From contig VSNG01000007.1 in assembly GCA_009774175.1 (NCBI GenBank), forward strand, positions 1 through 64,000: a stretch of 64,000 nucleotides of DNA, written 5' to 3'. A program made the translations under genes and the position numbers. Source of the stretch: Lachnospiraceae bacterium (GTDB lineage: Bacteria > Bacillota > Clostridia > Lachnospirales > Lachnospiraceae). This document shows, in pieces, positions 42,958 to 51,609 of this stretch (position 1 is the first letter of the stretch; each line of letters opens with the position of its first letter). Below the pieces are notes generated by a model. The model searched no databases and was not told the DNA's origin. It worked only from the letters and a program-made list of their open reading frames with translations.

Positions 42958-43194
42958 TCAGTACTCCCGGCTGATCTCGCTGATGCCGCACCGATTCATA
43001 AATTCCGTCAGGTCTTTATCGTTTTTGATAAGCATGACTTCTTCAAATTTACCTGTCTTCAAATTTTTAAAACCGGCAACCTGTTCTCCGGTGCAAATGC
43101 TGCATCTGAGAACGGGTTTTTGTGTTTCGGCGTTAAAAGAAAGCGTTAAATGGCATTTCTCTTTTTGTTTTTTAAAGGGAAAAACAGGAAGCAT
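42958..43194 (-). CDS. Hypothetical protein with a Cys pair
   Basis: A 78-residue protein on the opposite strand, stop facing the RelA/SpoT cassette. It starts MLPVFPFKKQKEKCHLTLSF and contains VLRCSICTGEQVAGFKNLKT, a CxxC pair, then EVMLIKNDKDLTEFMNRCGI. I do not recognise the family. GGAGACTGCC before ATG 43194 supports this start over an in-frame TTG four codons earlier. The flanking spacer is AT-rich. Confidence 0.55.
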   Translation of the reverse strand: MLPVFPFKKQKEKCHLTLSFNAETQKPVLRCSICTGEQVAGFKNLKTGKFEEVMLIKNDKDLTEFMNRCGISEISREY

Positions 43195-43301
43195 GGCAGT
43201 CTCCAATCTGCTTTATTCAAAAAATTTGAATCTCCATGAAAATCATAAAATAAATAGAAGCAAAATACAATCATAATTATGCGATGCGGGAAAAGCATGT
43301 C

Positions 43302-43330
43302 TTGACGCGGATAATTGATCCTTTTATAAT
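43302..43330 (+). promoter_or_regulatory. Promoter of the LysM lipoprotein gene
   Basis: TTGACG (43302-43307), 17 bp, TATAAT (43325-43330), 58 bases before the start codon. Confidence 0.75.
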
Positions 43331-43387
43331 GATAATTAATAAAGTGTACGATGATGAACTTTTGGAATATCCATAAAGAGGCGGATA

Positions 43388-44680
43388 ATGATGAAATCGG
43401 GCGAAGGTACAGCAGGGAGAAAAATAGGGGGAATCATATGCCTTTTGGGGTTATCGCTGCTGGCCGCCAGATGTGGCTGGAGTGGGGAAAAGGAACGTTA
43501 TGCCGCTAGACTTAAGGCGGAGAAAGCGTCTCGTGAAACCGAGCAGAAGACGAAAGAAGAGCGGGAGGATGAGGATATCTATTGGGAGCTTGCGAGGGAA
43601 CGGATTTCGGGCATGCTTCTGGAGAACGAATCCATAGAGAGAGATTCTACCCGCACAGGGCATGAACTGTTCAGTGACGAGTGGTATGCCTGTGGAGACA
43701 GGCTGTCGGATTCCTACCTGTATATGTATCCCTGCACATGGCGGGACGAGACAAAAACCAACCCGGACAGCTATCCAGAAGAGGATCTGACATATATGGC
43801 TTTGGAAACTCCGCGGCGCGCGGGAGATTATAAGGGTTATTTTATTTTCAGCGTGTGGGTCAGAAAGACGGATCATGGTGTGGAGCTGGGAACGGATTTC
43901 CACCAGAAAATGTTTGCGTATACACTGTATGAATGTTCCAGGGAACATGATGGGGAGAAAGCCTGTTTGATTGGCCTTTCACCTTCTGAGAACTGGATGT
44001 GGTGGTATCCGCTCTATGATATTCTGGGAGAGCCGGTGGTCATGGTGTCCGTTACGGGGCGGGAGAAGCTGGAACCGCTGTTTCGGGACGCCTGCGAGCG
44101 AATGCATGAACGGCAAAAGCAGGTATCGGGGGATTTGAGTCAGACAGTTCGGTTTGGCGCTGCCTTTGATGATCATTCTCTTGCATGGCGGGATGAAGAC
44201 CAGCTGGAATATCGGGAATTTGAGAAAGATTATTGGATGCGAGACGATTATCGGGTCAGAGAGCAGATATATGACACCTATATGTTTGAACAGAACGAGG
44301 TAAACGGCTACCGGCGCTGGCTGGAAAAATATGAGGAATATTATCCCCCATTCTATCTGGATTTCCACACGGGATATGATGAGGAAAAGCAGGAAATCTT
44401 TCGAAAGATGTGCACAGACCGAGACTCGTATGTGGAAATGCGTAAGGAGAAGGAAGCGGCAAAGCAGGAGAAATCCCGGCAGAATGAGATGAAGCAGGAG
44501 GAAACGAAGAGGGAAGAGCGGTCAGTGTGGCATGTGAAAGAAGGGGACAGCCTTTGGAGGATTGCGTGGCAGCAGTACGGGGACGGCAGTCTGTGGCAAC
44601 GGATTTATGAGAAAAACAGGAGCACAATCGGGAAGGACGGGAATATGATTTTCCCCGGGCAGGTATTGGAACTGCCGTAA
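43388..44680 (+). CDS. LysM-domain surface protein
   Basis: A 430-residue exported protein. An N-terminal hydrophobic stretch ends LGLSLLAARCGWSG, a possible though imperfect lipobox with Cys near residue 29. A charged coil (about 35-65) and a large domain of no family I recognise follow; the domain includes WYACGDRLSDSYLYMYPCTW and YEEYYPPFYLDFHTGYDEEK. A Lys/Glu-rich linker leads to a C-terminal LysM module WHVKEGDSLWRIAWQQYGDG...NMIFPGQVLELP (about 383-430), which binds peptidoglycan. Two adjacent ATGs (43388, 43391) are possible starts. Confidence 0.78.
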   Translation: MMKSGEGTAGRKIGGIICLLGLSLLAARCGWSGEKERYAARLKAEKASRETEQKTKEEREDEDIYWELARERISGMLLENESIERDSTRTGHELFSDEWYACGDRLSDSYLYMYPCTWRDETKTNPDSYPEEDLTYMALETPRRAGDYKGYFIFSVWVRKTDHGVELGTDFHQKMFAYTLYECSREHDGEKACLIGLSPSENWMWWYPLYDILGEPVVMVSVTGREKLEPLFRDACERMHERQKQVSGDLSQTVRFGAAFDDHSLAWRDEDQLEYREFEKDYWMRDDYRVREQIYDTYMFEQNEVNGYRRWLEKYEEYYPPFYLDFHTGYDEEKQEIFRKMCTDRDSYVEMRKEKEAAKQEKSRQNEMKQEETKREERSVWHVKEGDSLWRIAWQQYGDGSLWQRIYEKNRSTIGKDGNMIFPGQVLELP

Positions 44681-44860
44681 GAGGAGGGCGTCCGGTTCTT
44701 ATTCGGGAAATCCGGCGGGCCGAAAACAGTGAAAGCGGGGGAAGCGTTGGAAGAAGTCAAACGAAACGGTCAGTGGGACGCGCCCAAATCCGCTGCCATT
44801 ACCGAGGAGAAAATTGCCTGGATGGTAGACCGTCTTAATGAAAATTTAAAGCCCATGTAG
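44681..44860 (+). pseudogene. C-terminal remnant, possibly YdeI-like
   Basis: From the stop of the LysM gene the frame stays open without a start codon, reading FLFGKSGGPKTVKAGEALEE, VKRNGQWDAPKSAAITEEKI and AWMVDRLNENLKPM before TAG at 44858. The NGQWDAPKSAAIT part loosely recalls YdeI/OmpD-associated proteins. The 5' part of the gene is gone. It lies at the junction with the AraC gene on the other strand. Confidence 0.5.
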
Positions 44861-44867
44861 CCGGCTT

Positions 44868-45767
44868 TTACAAGTTTTCTCTGGCGTCAGACCGGTATTG
44901 GCCGGGGGTGGAGCCCATGAGTTCCCGAAACTGTCTGGAGAAATAACCTGGATTTGAGAAACCGCAGCCGAGCGCGACTTCCGTTACCGGCCTGTCGGTA
45001 TCGGATAGCAGCTTTGCCGCGTTAAAAATTCTCTTTCGCCGCAGGTATTCAACGGGGCTGTAGTGCAGATACTGCTGGAAAATACGCTGGCACTCCCGGG
45101 TACAGATACTTGCGGCGCCTGCAATGTCAGAAACACGGATGTTCTCATCAAAATGGCCGTCAATCCATAAAAGCATTTTTTTTAAACGCGCTTCCTGAAC
45201 GGATGGGATGGAGCGCTTTGTCACAGTGGCGCTTTTCGATGCTATATATAGCATAATATTGGATAAAGCGTTCCGCACCGAAAATTCATATCCATATTCT
45301 TCCGATACACATGCCGTAAAAGCACGCTGGAACTGTTCAAAATAAATAGTATCGCCGTTCTCCTTTTGAAATTTGAGGAAGGAAGCACCGTTTTCCAGCA
45401 GGGGACGGACATAGGTCGTGTCAAAGATGCTTCCCGGTGCGCCTCCGACGATGTCCGCGCTGAATACAAAGGAGCGGTACAGGCATGGGGAGGCGGTGTC
45501 TGCGGTAAAAGAATGGAGCACTTCTGTATTGATAAAGCACCCGTCCCCTGCATGCAGCTTGCAGGTATTGTCGCCGGTGCTGACGCTGACCTTTCCCTCC
45601 AGCAACAGGAAAATTTCCAGCCGCTTATGCCAGTGTGAGGGAATATGGCCTGCCACAAACTGGTGAATATCTCCGTCATTGACTGTCAGATTTATTGAAT
45701 GCATACTTTTTTCCTGAAATTCTTTTCCGTGGTCGTCCATCAGTATATAATTGGGTTTTCTGATCAT
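44868..45767 (-). CDS. AraC family regulator with cupin sensor domain
   Basis: A 299-residue transcription factor. The N-terminal cupin (about 40-130) has HIPSHWHKRLEIFLLLEGKV and LHAGDGCFINTEVLHSFTA. The C-terminal AraC DNA-binding domain (about 195-295) has two helix-turn-helix motifs: IRVSDIAGAASICTRECQRI and VTEVALGCGFSNPGYFSRQF, ending RELMGSTPGQYR. Such proteins usually activate a sugar- or stress-related neighbour. The divergent neighbour here is only a truncated HAD gene, so the original target may have been lost. Confidence 0.9.
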   Translation of the reverse strand: MIRKPNYILMDDHGKEFQEKSMHSINLTVNDGDIHQFVAGHIPSHWHKRLEIFLLLEGKVSVSTGDNTCKLHAGDGCFINTEVLHSFTADTASPCLYRSFVFSADIVGGAPGSIFDTTYVRPLLENGASFLKFQKENGDTIYFEQFQRAFTACVSEEYGYEFSVRNALSNIMLYIASKSATVTKRSIPSVQEARLKKMLLWIDGHFDENIRVSDIAGAASICTRECQRIFQQYLHYSPVEYLRRKRIFNAAKLLSDTDRPVTEVALGCGFSNPGYFSRQFRELMGSTPGQYRSDARENL

Positions 45768-45820
45768 GAAATGCTCCTTTTTAATAAACGTCTGTAGAAC
45801 AATTCTGTCGCTTTTGTTAT

Positions 45821-45849
45821 ATTATAAGTCGCTTTATTCTAAGCAACAA
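45821..45849 (-). promoter_or_regulatory. Promoter of the AraC-type gene
   Basis: On the minus strand TTGTTG (plus 45844-45849), 17 bp, TATAAT (plus 45821-45826), about 54 bases before the start. Confidence 0.6.
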
Positions 45850-45941
45850 GCGGATATTTCTGATATTATGCAAAATAAGGAAAAAAGGAATGTCTGAAAA
45901 ATTACAGCAGAATGCTGACATTTTATGGAGGAAATCTGAAA

Positions 45942-46034
45942 ATGGAGACTACGATGAAGAACACGGTTATTTTAGATTTGGACGGATTACTGATTGACAC
46001 CTTCACTGGAGGATGTGATTTTGTGGCTGGATAA
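45942..46034 (+). pseudogene. Truncated HAD-superfamily hydrolase
   Basis: Only 30 codons remain: METTMKNTVILDLDGLLIDT and then a frame ending in TAA at 46032. The DxD motif of motif I (LDLDG) is intact, but everything downstream is replaced by unrelated sequence leading into the HD-domain gene. It has a usable GGAGG ribosome site, so a short peptide may still be made. It is a deletion remnant. Confidence 0.7.
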
Positions 46035-46048
46035 GAAAGGAGCCTGAG

Positions 46049-46651
46049 ATGGAGTTAAACAAACATAATGCAGAGCAGGCATTGAGAGAAGCGTCGGAAT
46101 CCAATCCGGGGGCATGGACAGATCATTCCAGATATGTAGCCAGCGCCTGCAAAAATATAGCGGCACACTGTAAAAACTTATCGGCCGATCAGGCGTATCT
46201 GTATGGGCTGCTACATGATATAGGACGTTATGCCGGCGTGAGTTCAGAAAGGCATCTGATAGACGGCTATCGTTACTGTATGGAGCGCGGGTGGGAAAAG
46301 GCCGCGCAAATATGCATATCCCACGCATTTATGATACAGGATATAGATACTTCTATCGGAGAGTTTGATGTCAGCCATAAGGATTACCTGTTTATGAAAG
46401 AGTTTGTTGCAAATGCGGTCTATGACGATTATGACCGCCTGGTGCAGCTGTGCGACTCACTGGCCCTGCCGACGGGATTCTGCCTTTTGGAAAAAAGATT
46501 TGTGGACGTGACAATGCGATACGGCGTCCACCCGGCGACAATAGACAGATGGAAAAAAATCATGGAGATTAAAGAAGCGTTTGAAAAGGAGATTGGCAGT
46601 TCCGTTTATACGCTGCTTCCGGGCGTTGTGGAAAACAGTTTTCTTTTTTAA
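46049..46651 (+). CDS. HD-domain phosphohydrolase-like protein
   Basis: A 200-residue cytosolic protein with an HD domain: TDHSRYVASACKNIAAHCK and AYLYGLLHDIGRYAG (HD pair, about 50-64), then CISHAFMIQDIDTSIGEFD and VQLCDSLALPTGF (late Asp). HD proteins of this kind cleave nucleotides or other phosphate esters; the substrate is not evident. The start ATG follows AAAGGAG. A strong terminator stands just after the stop. Confidence 0.82.
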   Translation: MELNKHNAEQALREASESNPGAWTDHSRYVASACKNIAAHCKNLSADQAYLYGLLHDIGRYAGVSSERHLIDGYRYCMERGWEKAAQICISHAFMIQDIDTSIGEFDVSHKDYLFMKEFVANAVYDDYDRLVQLCDSLALPTGFCLLEKRFVDVTMRYGVHPATIDRWKKIMEIKEAFEKEIGSSVYTLLPGVVENSFLF

Positions 46652-46669
46652 CACCTATAGGATACCTGA

Positions 46670-46697
46670 AAATGCAGTCTGCGTACTGCATTTTTTT
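46670..46697 (+). terminator. Terminator of the HD-domain gene
   Basis: AAATGCAGT (46670-46678), loop CTGCGT, ACTGCATTT (46685-46693), continuing into a T-run. Perfect 9-bp stem. Confidence 0.9.
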
Positions 46698-46779
46698 ATT
46701 TATAGATTTCAGGCATTGAAAACGATTCATTATGGGTATTAGACATTTTTTAAAAACGGAATTACAATATAGGTGTTCA

Positions 46780-46866
46780 AATGAAAGGAGTCATATATCC
46801 TGCGGCGGCAGACAGCGCGGAAACAGTGTGTCGGAGTGGCTTGACAGTATCGGGCTTGCAGAATAG
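46780..46866 (+). pseudogene. Flavodoxin C-terminal remnant
   Basis: In one frame the sequence before the aldo/keto reductase gene reads GRQRGNSVSEWLDSIGLAE and stops (TAG 46864-46866). GNSVSEWLDSIGL is typical of the last helix of flavodoxins in this group of bacteria. The rest of the gene is missing. Flavodoxin, aldo/keto reductase and carboxymuconolactone decarboxylase genes often cluster, so this was probably the first gene of the following operon. Confidence 0.6.
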
Positions 46867-46930
46867 CCGGAAAGTAACAGGATAAGCGTGACGTATGTCG
46901 GGACAGATGATGTCGGAGAAAGGAGCGCAT

Positions 46931-47968
46931 ATGAAATACACAAAACTGGGAAATTCAGAGTTGAACGTATCCCGTATCTGTATGGGATGCATGGGATTTG
47001 GCGATGCGGGAAACGGACAGCATTCGTGGACGATTGACGAGAAACACTCCCGCGAGATTATAAAACATGGCCTGGAGCTTGGCGTCAACTTCTTTGACAC
47101 GGCAATCGGCTATCAGGGCGGCACAAGCGAGCAGTATGTGGGCAGGGCATTGGAGGATTTTGCAAAGCGTGACGAGGTGGTTGTGGCGACAAAATTCCTG
47201 CCCCGCACACAGGAAGATATTGCGGCGGGAATGACTGGGCAGCAGCATACCTGGCGTATGATAAATAAGAGCCTTGAAAATCTTGGTATGGATTATGTGG
47301 ATTTATATATTTATCATATGTGGGATTATCAGACGCCGCTTTATGACATTATGGAGGGATTAAATAATATCGTTAAGGCGGGAAAAGCAAGGTATATTGG
47401 CATTTCCAACTGTTTTGCATGGCAGCTTGCTAAAGCGAACGCACTGGCGGAAAGGGAGGGCTTTGCAAAGTTTGTTTCCGTTCAGGGGCATTATAACCTG
47501 ATTTTTCGCGAGGAGGAAAGGGAGATGGCGAAACTGTGCGCAGAGGACAACATCGCAATGACCCCCTACAGCGCGCTTGCTGGCGGGCGGCTGTCAAAGG
47601 CTCCCGGCCAGACTTCAAAGCGTCTGGAAGAGGACAGTTATGCAAAATTTAAGTACGATGCAACCACAGGGCAGGACGGCGTGATCATCGGGCGCGTGAT
47701 GGAGCTGGCAGAGAAACACGGCGTATCCATGACGGAAATTTCCCTTGCATGGCTGTTGTCAAAAGTGACGGCTCCGGTGGTCGGGGCGACAAAGCTGCAT
47801 CATATCGAAGGGGCGGCGAAAGCGGTGGATTTGATTCTTACAGATGAAGAAACCGCGTATCTGGAGGAACCGTATGTGCCCCATGCCCTTGTGGGCGTTA
47901 TGGCGCAGAATACGGCTTCGGCGGCAAAAGAGAAACATGTCTGGTCAACGGGAAATCAGAAAATATAG
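46931..47968 (+). CDS. Aldo/keto reductase
   Basis: A 345-residue NADPH-dependent oxidoreductase of the AKR family. It starts MKYTKLGNSELNVSRICMGC. The catalytic Asp/Tyr are in GVNFFDTAIGYQGGTSEQYV, the Lys in EVVVATKFLPR, and the His-region in DYVDLYIYHMWDY. A cofactor segment follows (ITPYSALAGG-like MTPYSALAGGRLSK and APVVGATKLHHIEGA). Substrate is unknown; clusters like this one often serve carbonyl or redox stress. ATG 46931 follows AAAGGAG; the frame extends 5' without similarity. A CMD/cupin gene follows 42 bases later. Confidence 0.92.
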   Translation: MKYTKLGNSELNVSRICMGCMGFGDAGNGQHSWTIDEKHSREIIKHGLELGVNFFDTAIGYQGGTSEQYVGRALEDFAKRDEVVVATKFLPRTQEDIAAGMTGQQHTWRMINKSLENLGMDYVDLYIYHMWDYQTPLYDIMEGLNNIVKAGKARYIGISNCFAWQLAKANALAEREGFAKFVSVQGHYNLIFREEEREMAKLCAEDNIAMTPYSALAGGRLSKAPGQTSKRLEEDSYAKFKYDATTGQDGVIIGRVMELAEKHGVSMTEISLAWLLSKVTAPVVGATKLHHIEGAAKAVDLILTDEETAYLEEPYVPHALVGVMAQNTASAAKEKHVWSTGNQKI

Positions 47969-48010
47969 TGTACAGACATGAGCAAAAATGAAAAATAGGA
48001 GGATGAGATT

Positions 48011-48763
48011 ATGGTTAAGCAGACGGCAGGCAGGGATCAGCTTGGGGAATTTGCCCCGAAATTTGCACAGTTGAATGATGATGTATTGTTTGGCGAGGTA
48101 TGGAACAGGGAGGAAAAGCTCTCGTTGAGGGACCGCTCCCTTGTGACGGTCGTATCGTTGATGGCGCAGGGGCTGGTGGATTCTTCGTTCCAGTATCACC
48201 TGATGAGCGCAAAAAATAACGGGATCACAAAAGAGGAGATCGCCGAGATACTGACTCATGCGGCATTCTATGCAGGATGGCCGAAAGCATGGGCGGCTTT
48301 TAAGATGGCGAAGGAGGTCTGGACGGAGAATGCATCGGCAGGCAGCGAAAGAGAAATTTATGAAAAGAGTATTTTATTCCCCATTGGAAAACCGAATGAT
48401 GGTTTTGCACAGTACTTTATTGGACAGAGCTATCTTGCGCCGCTTTCGACAGATCAGGTTGGAATTTTTAATGTAACCTTTGAGCCGGGATGCCGGAATA
48501 ACTGGCATGTCCATCATGCTGCATTCGGAGGCGGTCAGATTCTGGTGTGTGTAGGCGGATGCGGTTTTTATCAGGAATGGGGAAAGAAAGCGCGTCAACT
48601 GCATCCGGGGGATGTTGTAAATATTCCTACAGGAGTGAAGCACTGGCATGGGGCTGCGCCGGACAGCTGGTTTTCCCATCTGGCGATTGAGGTTCCCGGA
48701 ACGGACAGCTCGAATGAATGGCTGGAAGCAGTGGATGATGATGTTTATGGCAGCCTGAAATAA
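48011..48763 (+). CDS. Carboxymuconolactone decarboxylase-like / cupin fusion protein
   Basis: A 250-residue two-domain protein. The N-terminal CMD/AhpD-like part (about 1-105) has SLRDRSLVTVVSLMAQGLVD and EEIAEILTHAAFYAGWPKAW; the AhpD CxxC redox pair is absent. The C-terminal cupin (about 135-235) has metal-type histidines in NNWHVHHAAFGGGQILVCVG and IPTGVKHWHGAAPDSWFSHL. The fusion is common near aldo/keto reductases and flavodoxins in Firmicutes. Exact reaction unknown. Confidence 0.88.
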   Translation: MVKQTAGRDQLGEFAPKFAQLNDDVLFGEVWNREEKLSLRDRSLVTVVSLMAQGLVDSSFQYHLMSAKNNGITKEEIAEILTHAAFYAGWPKAWAAFKMAKEVWTENASAGSEREIYEKSILFPIGKPNDGFAQYFIGQSYLAPLSTDQVGIFNVTFEPGCRNNWHVHHAAFGGGQILVCVGGCGFYQEWGKKARQLHPGDVVNIPTGVKHWHGAAPDSWFSHLAIEVPGTDSSNEWLEAVDDDVYGSLK

Positions 48764-48781
48764 GGGCTGGCAGGTGTAAAT

Positions 48782-49447
48782 ATGAATGGAAAATGGAAAA
48801 AAGCGGTTGATATGCTGATGACGTTAGCCCTGCTGTTTCTGATGGGCTATCAGTTCTGGGGCGAGAAAGCCCATGAATGGGCAGGAGCAGGGATTTTTAT
48901 TCTGTTTGCTGCCCACCATATATTGAATTGGAACTGGTACAAAAATTTGTTTCGTGGAAAATATACGCCGGTGTGGGATTTTCAGGCCGGCGTGGATATT
49001 CTGACACTTTTTTCCATGCTCGCTCTGATGTACAGCGGTATTGTTTTATCCCGGTATGTATTTGCATTTTTACCTATAGAGAGTGGGCTGGCACTGGCAA
49101 GGCAGCTGCATATACTGGGATCCCATTGGGGATTCCTGCTGATGAGCCTGCATTTGGGACTGCACTGGAACATGATACTGGGACTGCTCAAAGGAAAAAA
49201 GAAAAACATTTCCAGAAGCCTTCGAATTGCCTGCTTTGTCTTTGGCCTGGCTATTGCATTGTACGGGATATCGGTTTTTGTAAAGAGAGATTTCTTTACT
49301 TATTTGTTTTTACAGAGCGAATTTGTTTTTTTGGATTATGAGGAATCAAAAATATTGTTTTATATAGATTATCTGTCCTTAATGGGATTGTGCATTTTTA
49401 TTTCTCATTATTTTGGAAAAGTGTTACGTTCATTCCGTTTTTCTTAA
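48782..49447 (+). CDS. DUF4405-type membrane protein
   Basis: A 221-residue integral membrane protein with about six helices. Histidines sit within membrane segments, AAHHILNWNWYKNLF, RQLHILGSHWGFLLMSLHLG and LHWNMILGLLKG, a pattern like the DUF4405 family, thought to be cytochrome-b-like haem-binding proteins. It starts 18 bases after the CMD/cupin gene and closes the redox-type operon that begins with the flavodoxin remnant. Haem binding is inference. Confidence 0.75.
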   Translation: MNGKWKKAVDMLMTLALLFLMGYQFWGEKAHEWAGAGIFILFAAHHILNWNWYKNLFRGKYTPVWDFQAGVDILTLFSMLALMYSGIVLSRYVFAFLPIESGLALARQLHILGSHWGFLLMSLHLGLHWNMILGLLKGKKKNISRSLRIACFVFGLAIALYGISVFVKRDFFTYLFLQSEFVFLDYEESKILFYIDYLSLMGLCIFISHYFGKVLRSFRFS

Positions 49448-49495
49448 GTTCCGAACCGGTGGTATACCGGCCGGAGGCTGATAATTCAAAGCCAG

Positions 49496-49588
49496 CTGTT
49501 GACATTAGCCCGGGATAGGGGATATGTTGTAACGACAACGAAAGAGATTGCAAGGCTGGCGGGCGAAATCTTCAGTCAGATAGATTGA
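49496..49588 (+). pseudogene. C-terminal remnant of an unidentified gene
   Basis: A frame without a start reads LLTLARDRGYVVTTTKEIAR, LAGEIFSQID and stops at TGA 49586-49588, overlapping the TetR promoter. It resembles the last helices of an oxidoreductase or flavoprotein, but I cannot name it. The rest of 49448-49584 has no gene. Confidence 0.35.
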
Positions 49589-49613
49589 CAAAATGTTCTC
49601 TATGTGATATTAT
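49585..49613 (+). promoter_or_regulatory. Promoter of the TetR gene
   Basis: Consensus TTGACA (49585-49590), 17 bp, TATTAT (49608-49613), 43 bases before the TetR start codon. Confidence 0.85.
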
Positions 49614-49617
49614 CAAA

Positions 49618-49638
49618 CCGACAGTCAGTCTATTGACT
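49618..49638 (+). promoter_or_regulatory. Candidate TetR operator at its own promoter
   Basis: Just downstream of the -10 box, ACAGTCAGTCTATTGACT contains AGTCA (49623-49627) and TGACT (49634-49638) as an inverted repeat. A similar ACAGnCAG-type sequence lies at 50349-50362, before the CPBP gene. Position over the start site suggests autorepression. Confidence 0.5.
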
Positions 49639-49656
49639 ATATGAGGGCACAATTTA

Positions 49657-50295
49657 ATGCGTGTGGTAAAAGAAGCAGAAGAACGCAAAAATGAAATATT
49701 GGACGTGGCAGAGAGATTATTCGGTACAAAAGGCTTTGACGGCACCAGCACCAATGATATTTTGAATGAGATTGGCATTGCAAGGGGCACGCTTTATTAC
49801 CATTTCAAATCCAAAGAAGAAATTCTGGATGCAATGATCAACCGCATGATGGGCAGGCTGATTGAGAAAGCGGAAGCGGTTGCGGTACAGAAAAATGTAC
49901 CTGTGCTGGAGCGTCTTACTTTGATGATGATTGCATTGAATGTGAGCGGCGATAATTTTGGACAGGAACTCCTGAAACAGATACATAAGCCGCAGAATGC
50001 CCTCATGCACCAAAAAATGGAGAAGTCCATGCTGTCCGGCATCAATCCTATTATTACGGGCTTAATAAGAGAGGGAATGGAGCAGGGGATATGCCAGACG
50101 GATTACCCCGAAGAAGCTGCGGAAATGACATTTCTATATGCAAATACAGTGTTTGATGACCTAATGGAACACAGTGAAGAAGAAAAGCAAAGAAAAATAG
50201 ATGCGTTTATTTACAATTTGGAACGGCTGTTAAATATGGAACAGGACAGTATGAAATGCGCTGTCGTTCCGATTTTCCAAAATAGCAATAGGTAA
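49657..50295 (+). CDS. TetR/AcrR family regulator
   Basis: A 212-residue repressor. The N-terminal TetR domain has EILDVAERLFGTKGFDGTST and NDILNEIGIARGTLYYHFKS, the family helix-turn-helix (about 30-60). The C-terminal ligand/dimer half (about 75-200) is helical and has no residue that identifies a ligand. It probably represses itself and perhaps the CPBP gene downstream, which has a related palindrome before it. The spacer of about 160 bases between them has no other gene. Confidence 0.9.
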   Translation: MRVVKEAEERKNEILDVAERLFGTKGFDGTSTNDILNEIGIARGTLYYHFKSKEEILDAMINRMMGRLIEKAEAVAVQKNVPVLERLTLMMIALNVSGDNFGQELLKQIHKPQNALMHQKMEKSMLSGINPIITGLIREGMEQGICQTDYPEEAAEMTFLYANTVFDDLMEHSEEEKQRKIDAFIYNLERLLNMEQDSMKCAVVPIFQNSNR

Positions 50296-50340
50296 TGCAG
50301 CAGAATTTGCAGGGACATTATTGTCCCTCAATTATTTAAT

Positions 50341-50371
50341 CTATTATAGACAGGCAGACGGTCAATAATAG
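50341..50371 (+). promoter_or_regulatory. Palindrome upstream of the CPBP gene
   Basis: CTATTAT (50341-50347) and ATAATAG (50365-50371) are exact inverted repeats enclosing AGACAGGCAGACGGTCA. The inner part resembles the candidate operator at 49618-49638, so the TetR protein may also bind here. Confidence 0.45.
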
Positions 50372-50454
50372 ATTGTTTAAATTAGTGAAATTTGAACTGA
50401 ACGGGATTAAAAGCGGGCTTGTTATCTGAACGGACAAGGAAAGGAGATAATGGA

Positions 50455-51243
50455 ATGAAAACAAATTATCTGAAGAAATATATTATCAGTTCCTATATTC
50501 TGGTATGGGCGCTTATTATTTTTGTGGCAGGCACGGCAAGTCTTGTATTCCATGCGCCGCCCGTCATCATGTGGATCGTCCGCAACCTGATTGCATGGTC
50601 GCCAACGTATCTGCTTTTGATTGGCTGGAAGCATTTCAGACCGGACAAAACAAGAACGGTTTTCGTAAAACGGTGTTTTTCGGGTAAAGTGAAGCTTCTT
50701 CCGCTGCTATGTTCTTTTGCGCTTACATTTGGGATCAGTGTGTTGGCGTTGTTTATCTTTTCCGTTATTATGGGAAAGCCGATGCTGTCTTATATCGATT
50801 TTGGAACAACGGCATTGCCACTTAGTATTTTCCTGTCCTTTACGTCGGGACCGACGGGCGAAGAATTGGGCTGGCGTGGCTTTATGCGGGAGGAATTTAA
50901 CAAAAGATATGGGTTCCTGAAATCCTCTGTCTGTCAGGGCCTGGTGTGGTGCTTCTGGCATACCCTGTTATGGGCGGTGGATTCAGAGTTTACCGATTGG
51001 CGGGCAATCCCCTATATCATTTCCAATATTGTCGTTATTACCTGCATGACCGTTTTGATGAACATCTTTCTGGAACGGGATAACAATTTGATTTATTCGG
51101 TATTGCTGCATTTTGGTTTTAATATTATCTATGTGTTTTTGGAGGCAGGTATTGGATTTTTTGTGATTTTGATTATTCTGTATCTGGTAATCACACCGAT
51201 TGCCATATTTGTAAGAAATAAAACTGCTGAAAGGTTTTTATGA
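50455..51243 (+). CDS. CPBP family intramembrane metalloprotease
   Basis: A 262-residue membrane protein with about seven helices and CPBP motifs: SGPTGEELGWRGFMREEFNK (EExxxR), LVWCFWHTLLWAV (WH) and LLHFGFNIIY (HxxxN). It starts MKTNYLKKYIISSYILVWAL. ATG 50455 follows AAAGGAGATAATGG; the frame extends 12 codons upstream without a ribosome site. Its TetR neighbour may control it. It is convergent with azlCD, with no hairpin between. Confidence 0.85.
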   Translation: MKTNYLKKYIISSYILVWALIIFVAGTASLVFHAPPVIMWIVRNLIAWSPTYLLLIGWKHFRPDKTRTVFVKRCFSGKVKLLPLLCSFALTFGISVLALFIFSVIMGKPMLSYIDFGTTALPLSIFLSFTSGPTGEELGWRGFMREEFNKRYGFLKSSVCQGLVWCFWHTLLWAVDSEFTDWRAIPYIISNIVVITCMTVLMNIFLERDNNLIYSVLLHFGFNIIYVFLEAGIGFFVILIILYLVITPIAIFVRNKTAERFL

Positions 51244-51282
51244 AATTATGGCAGCAGGAACGGGAAAAACTGAATAATTGAA

Positions 51283-51609
51283 TTAAAGAACAAACTGAAC
51301 CAACAGCATATAGCATATAGTTCCCCCTGCAATAGATAAAAGCATCTGCCGTTTCCACAAATGAAGCGCTATTACAACAGTTATTGCAAGCAGCTCGGGG
51401 ATGCCGTGGCTGCCTGTAAAAATATTTACATTTTTCAAGCAGTAGATTACTAACAGTCCAAATACTGCGGATGGCAGCACGGTTCCCAGATACCGTATGT
51501 ATTTAGGCGTAGGCTTTCCGGCAGGAAAAAGCAAAAAGGGCAGAAAACGCGTCAGAACTGTGCCCAGAATTACCATGCCGATTGTACAGAGCTGCTCGGA
51601 TAATGTCAT
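51283..51609 (-). CDS. azlD: AzlD-type branched-chain amino acid exporter subunit
   Basis: A 108-residue membrane protein with three to four helices of the AzlD family: ILGTVLTRFLPFLLFPAGKP, YIRYLGTVLPSAVFGLLVIY and LLAITVVIALHLWKRQMLLS. With AzlC it forms an exporter for branched-chain amino acids and analogues (azaleucine resistance in B. subtilis). It overlaps the end of azlC by 4 bases. Confidence 0.9.
   Translation of the reverse strand: MTLSEQLCTIGMVILGTVLTRFLPFLLFPAGKPTPKYIRYLGTVLPSAVFGLLVIYCLKNVNIFTGSHGIPELLAITVVIALHLWKRQMLLSIAGGTICYMLLVQFVL

Noticed and set aside
46783..46890. Short plus-strand frame starting MKGVIYPAAADSAE
   Set aside because: It has a fair ribosome site, but the overlapping frame clearly carries a flavodoxin C-terminus, so the short frame is more likely accidental.
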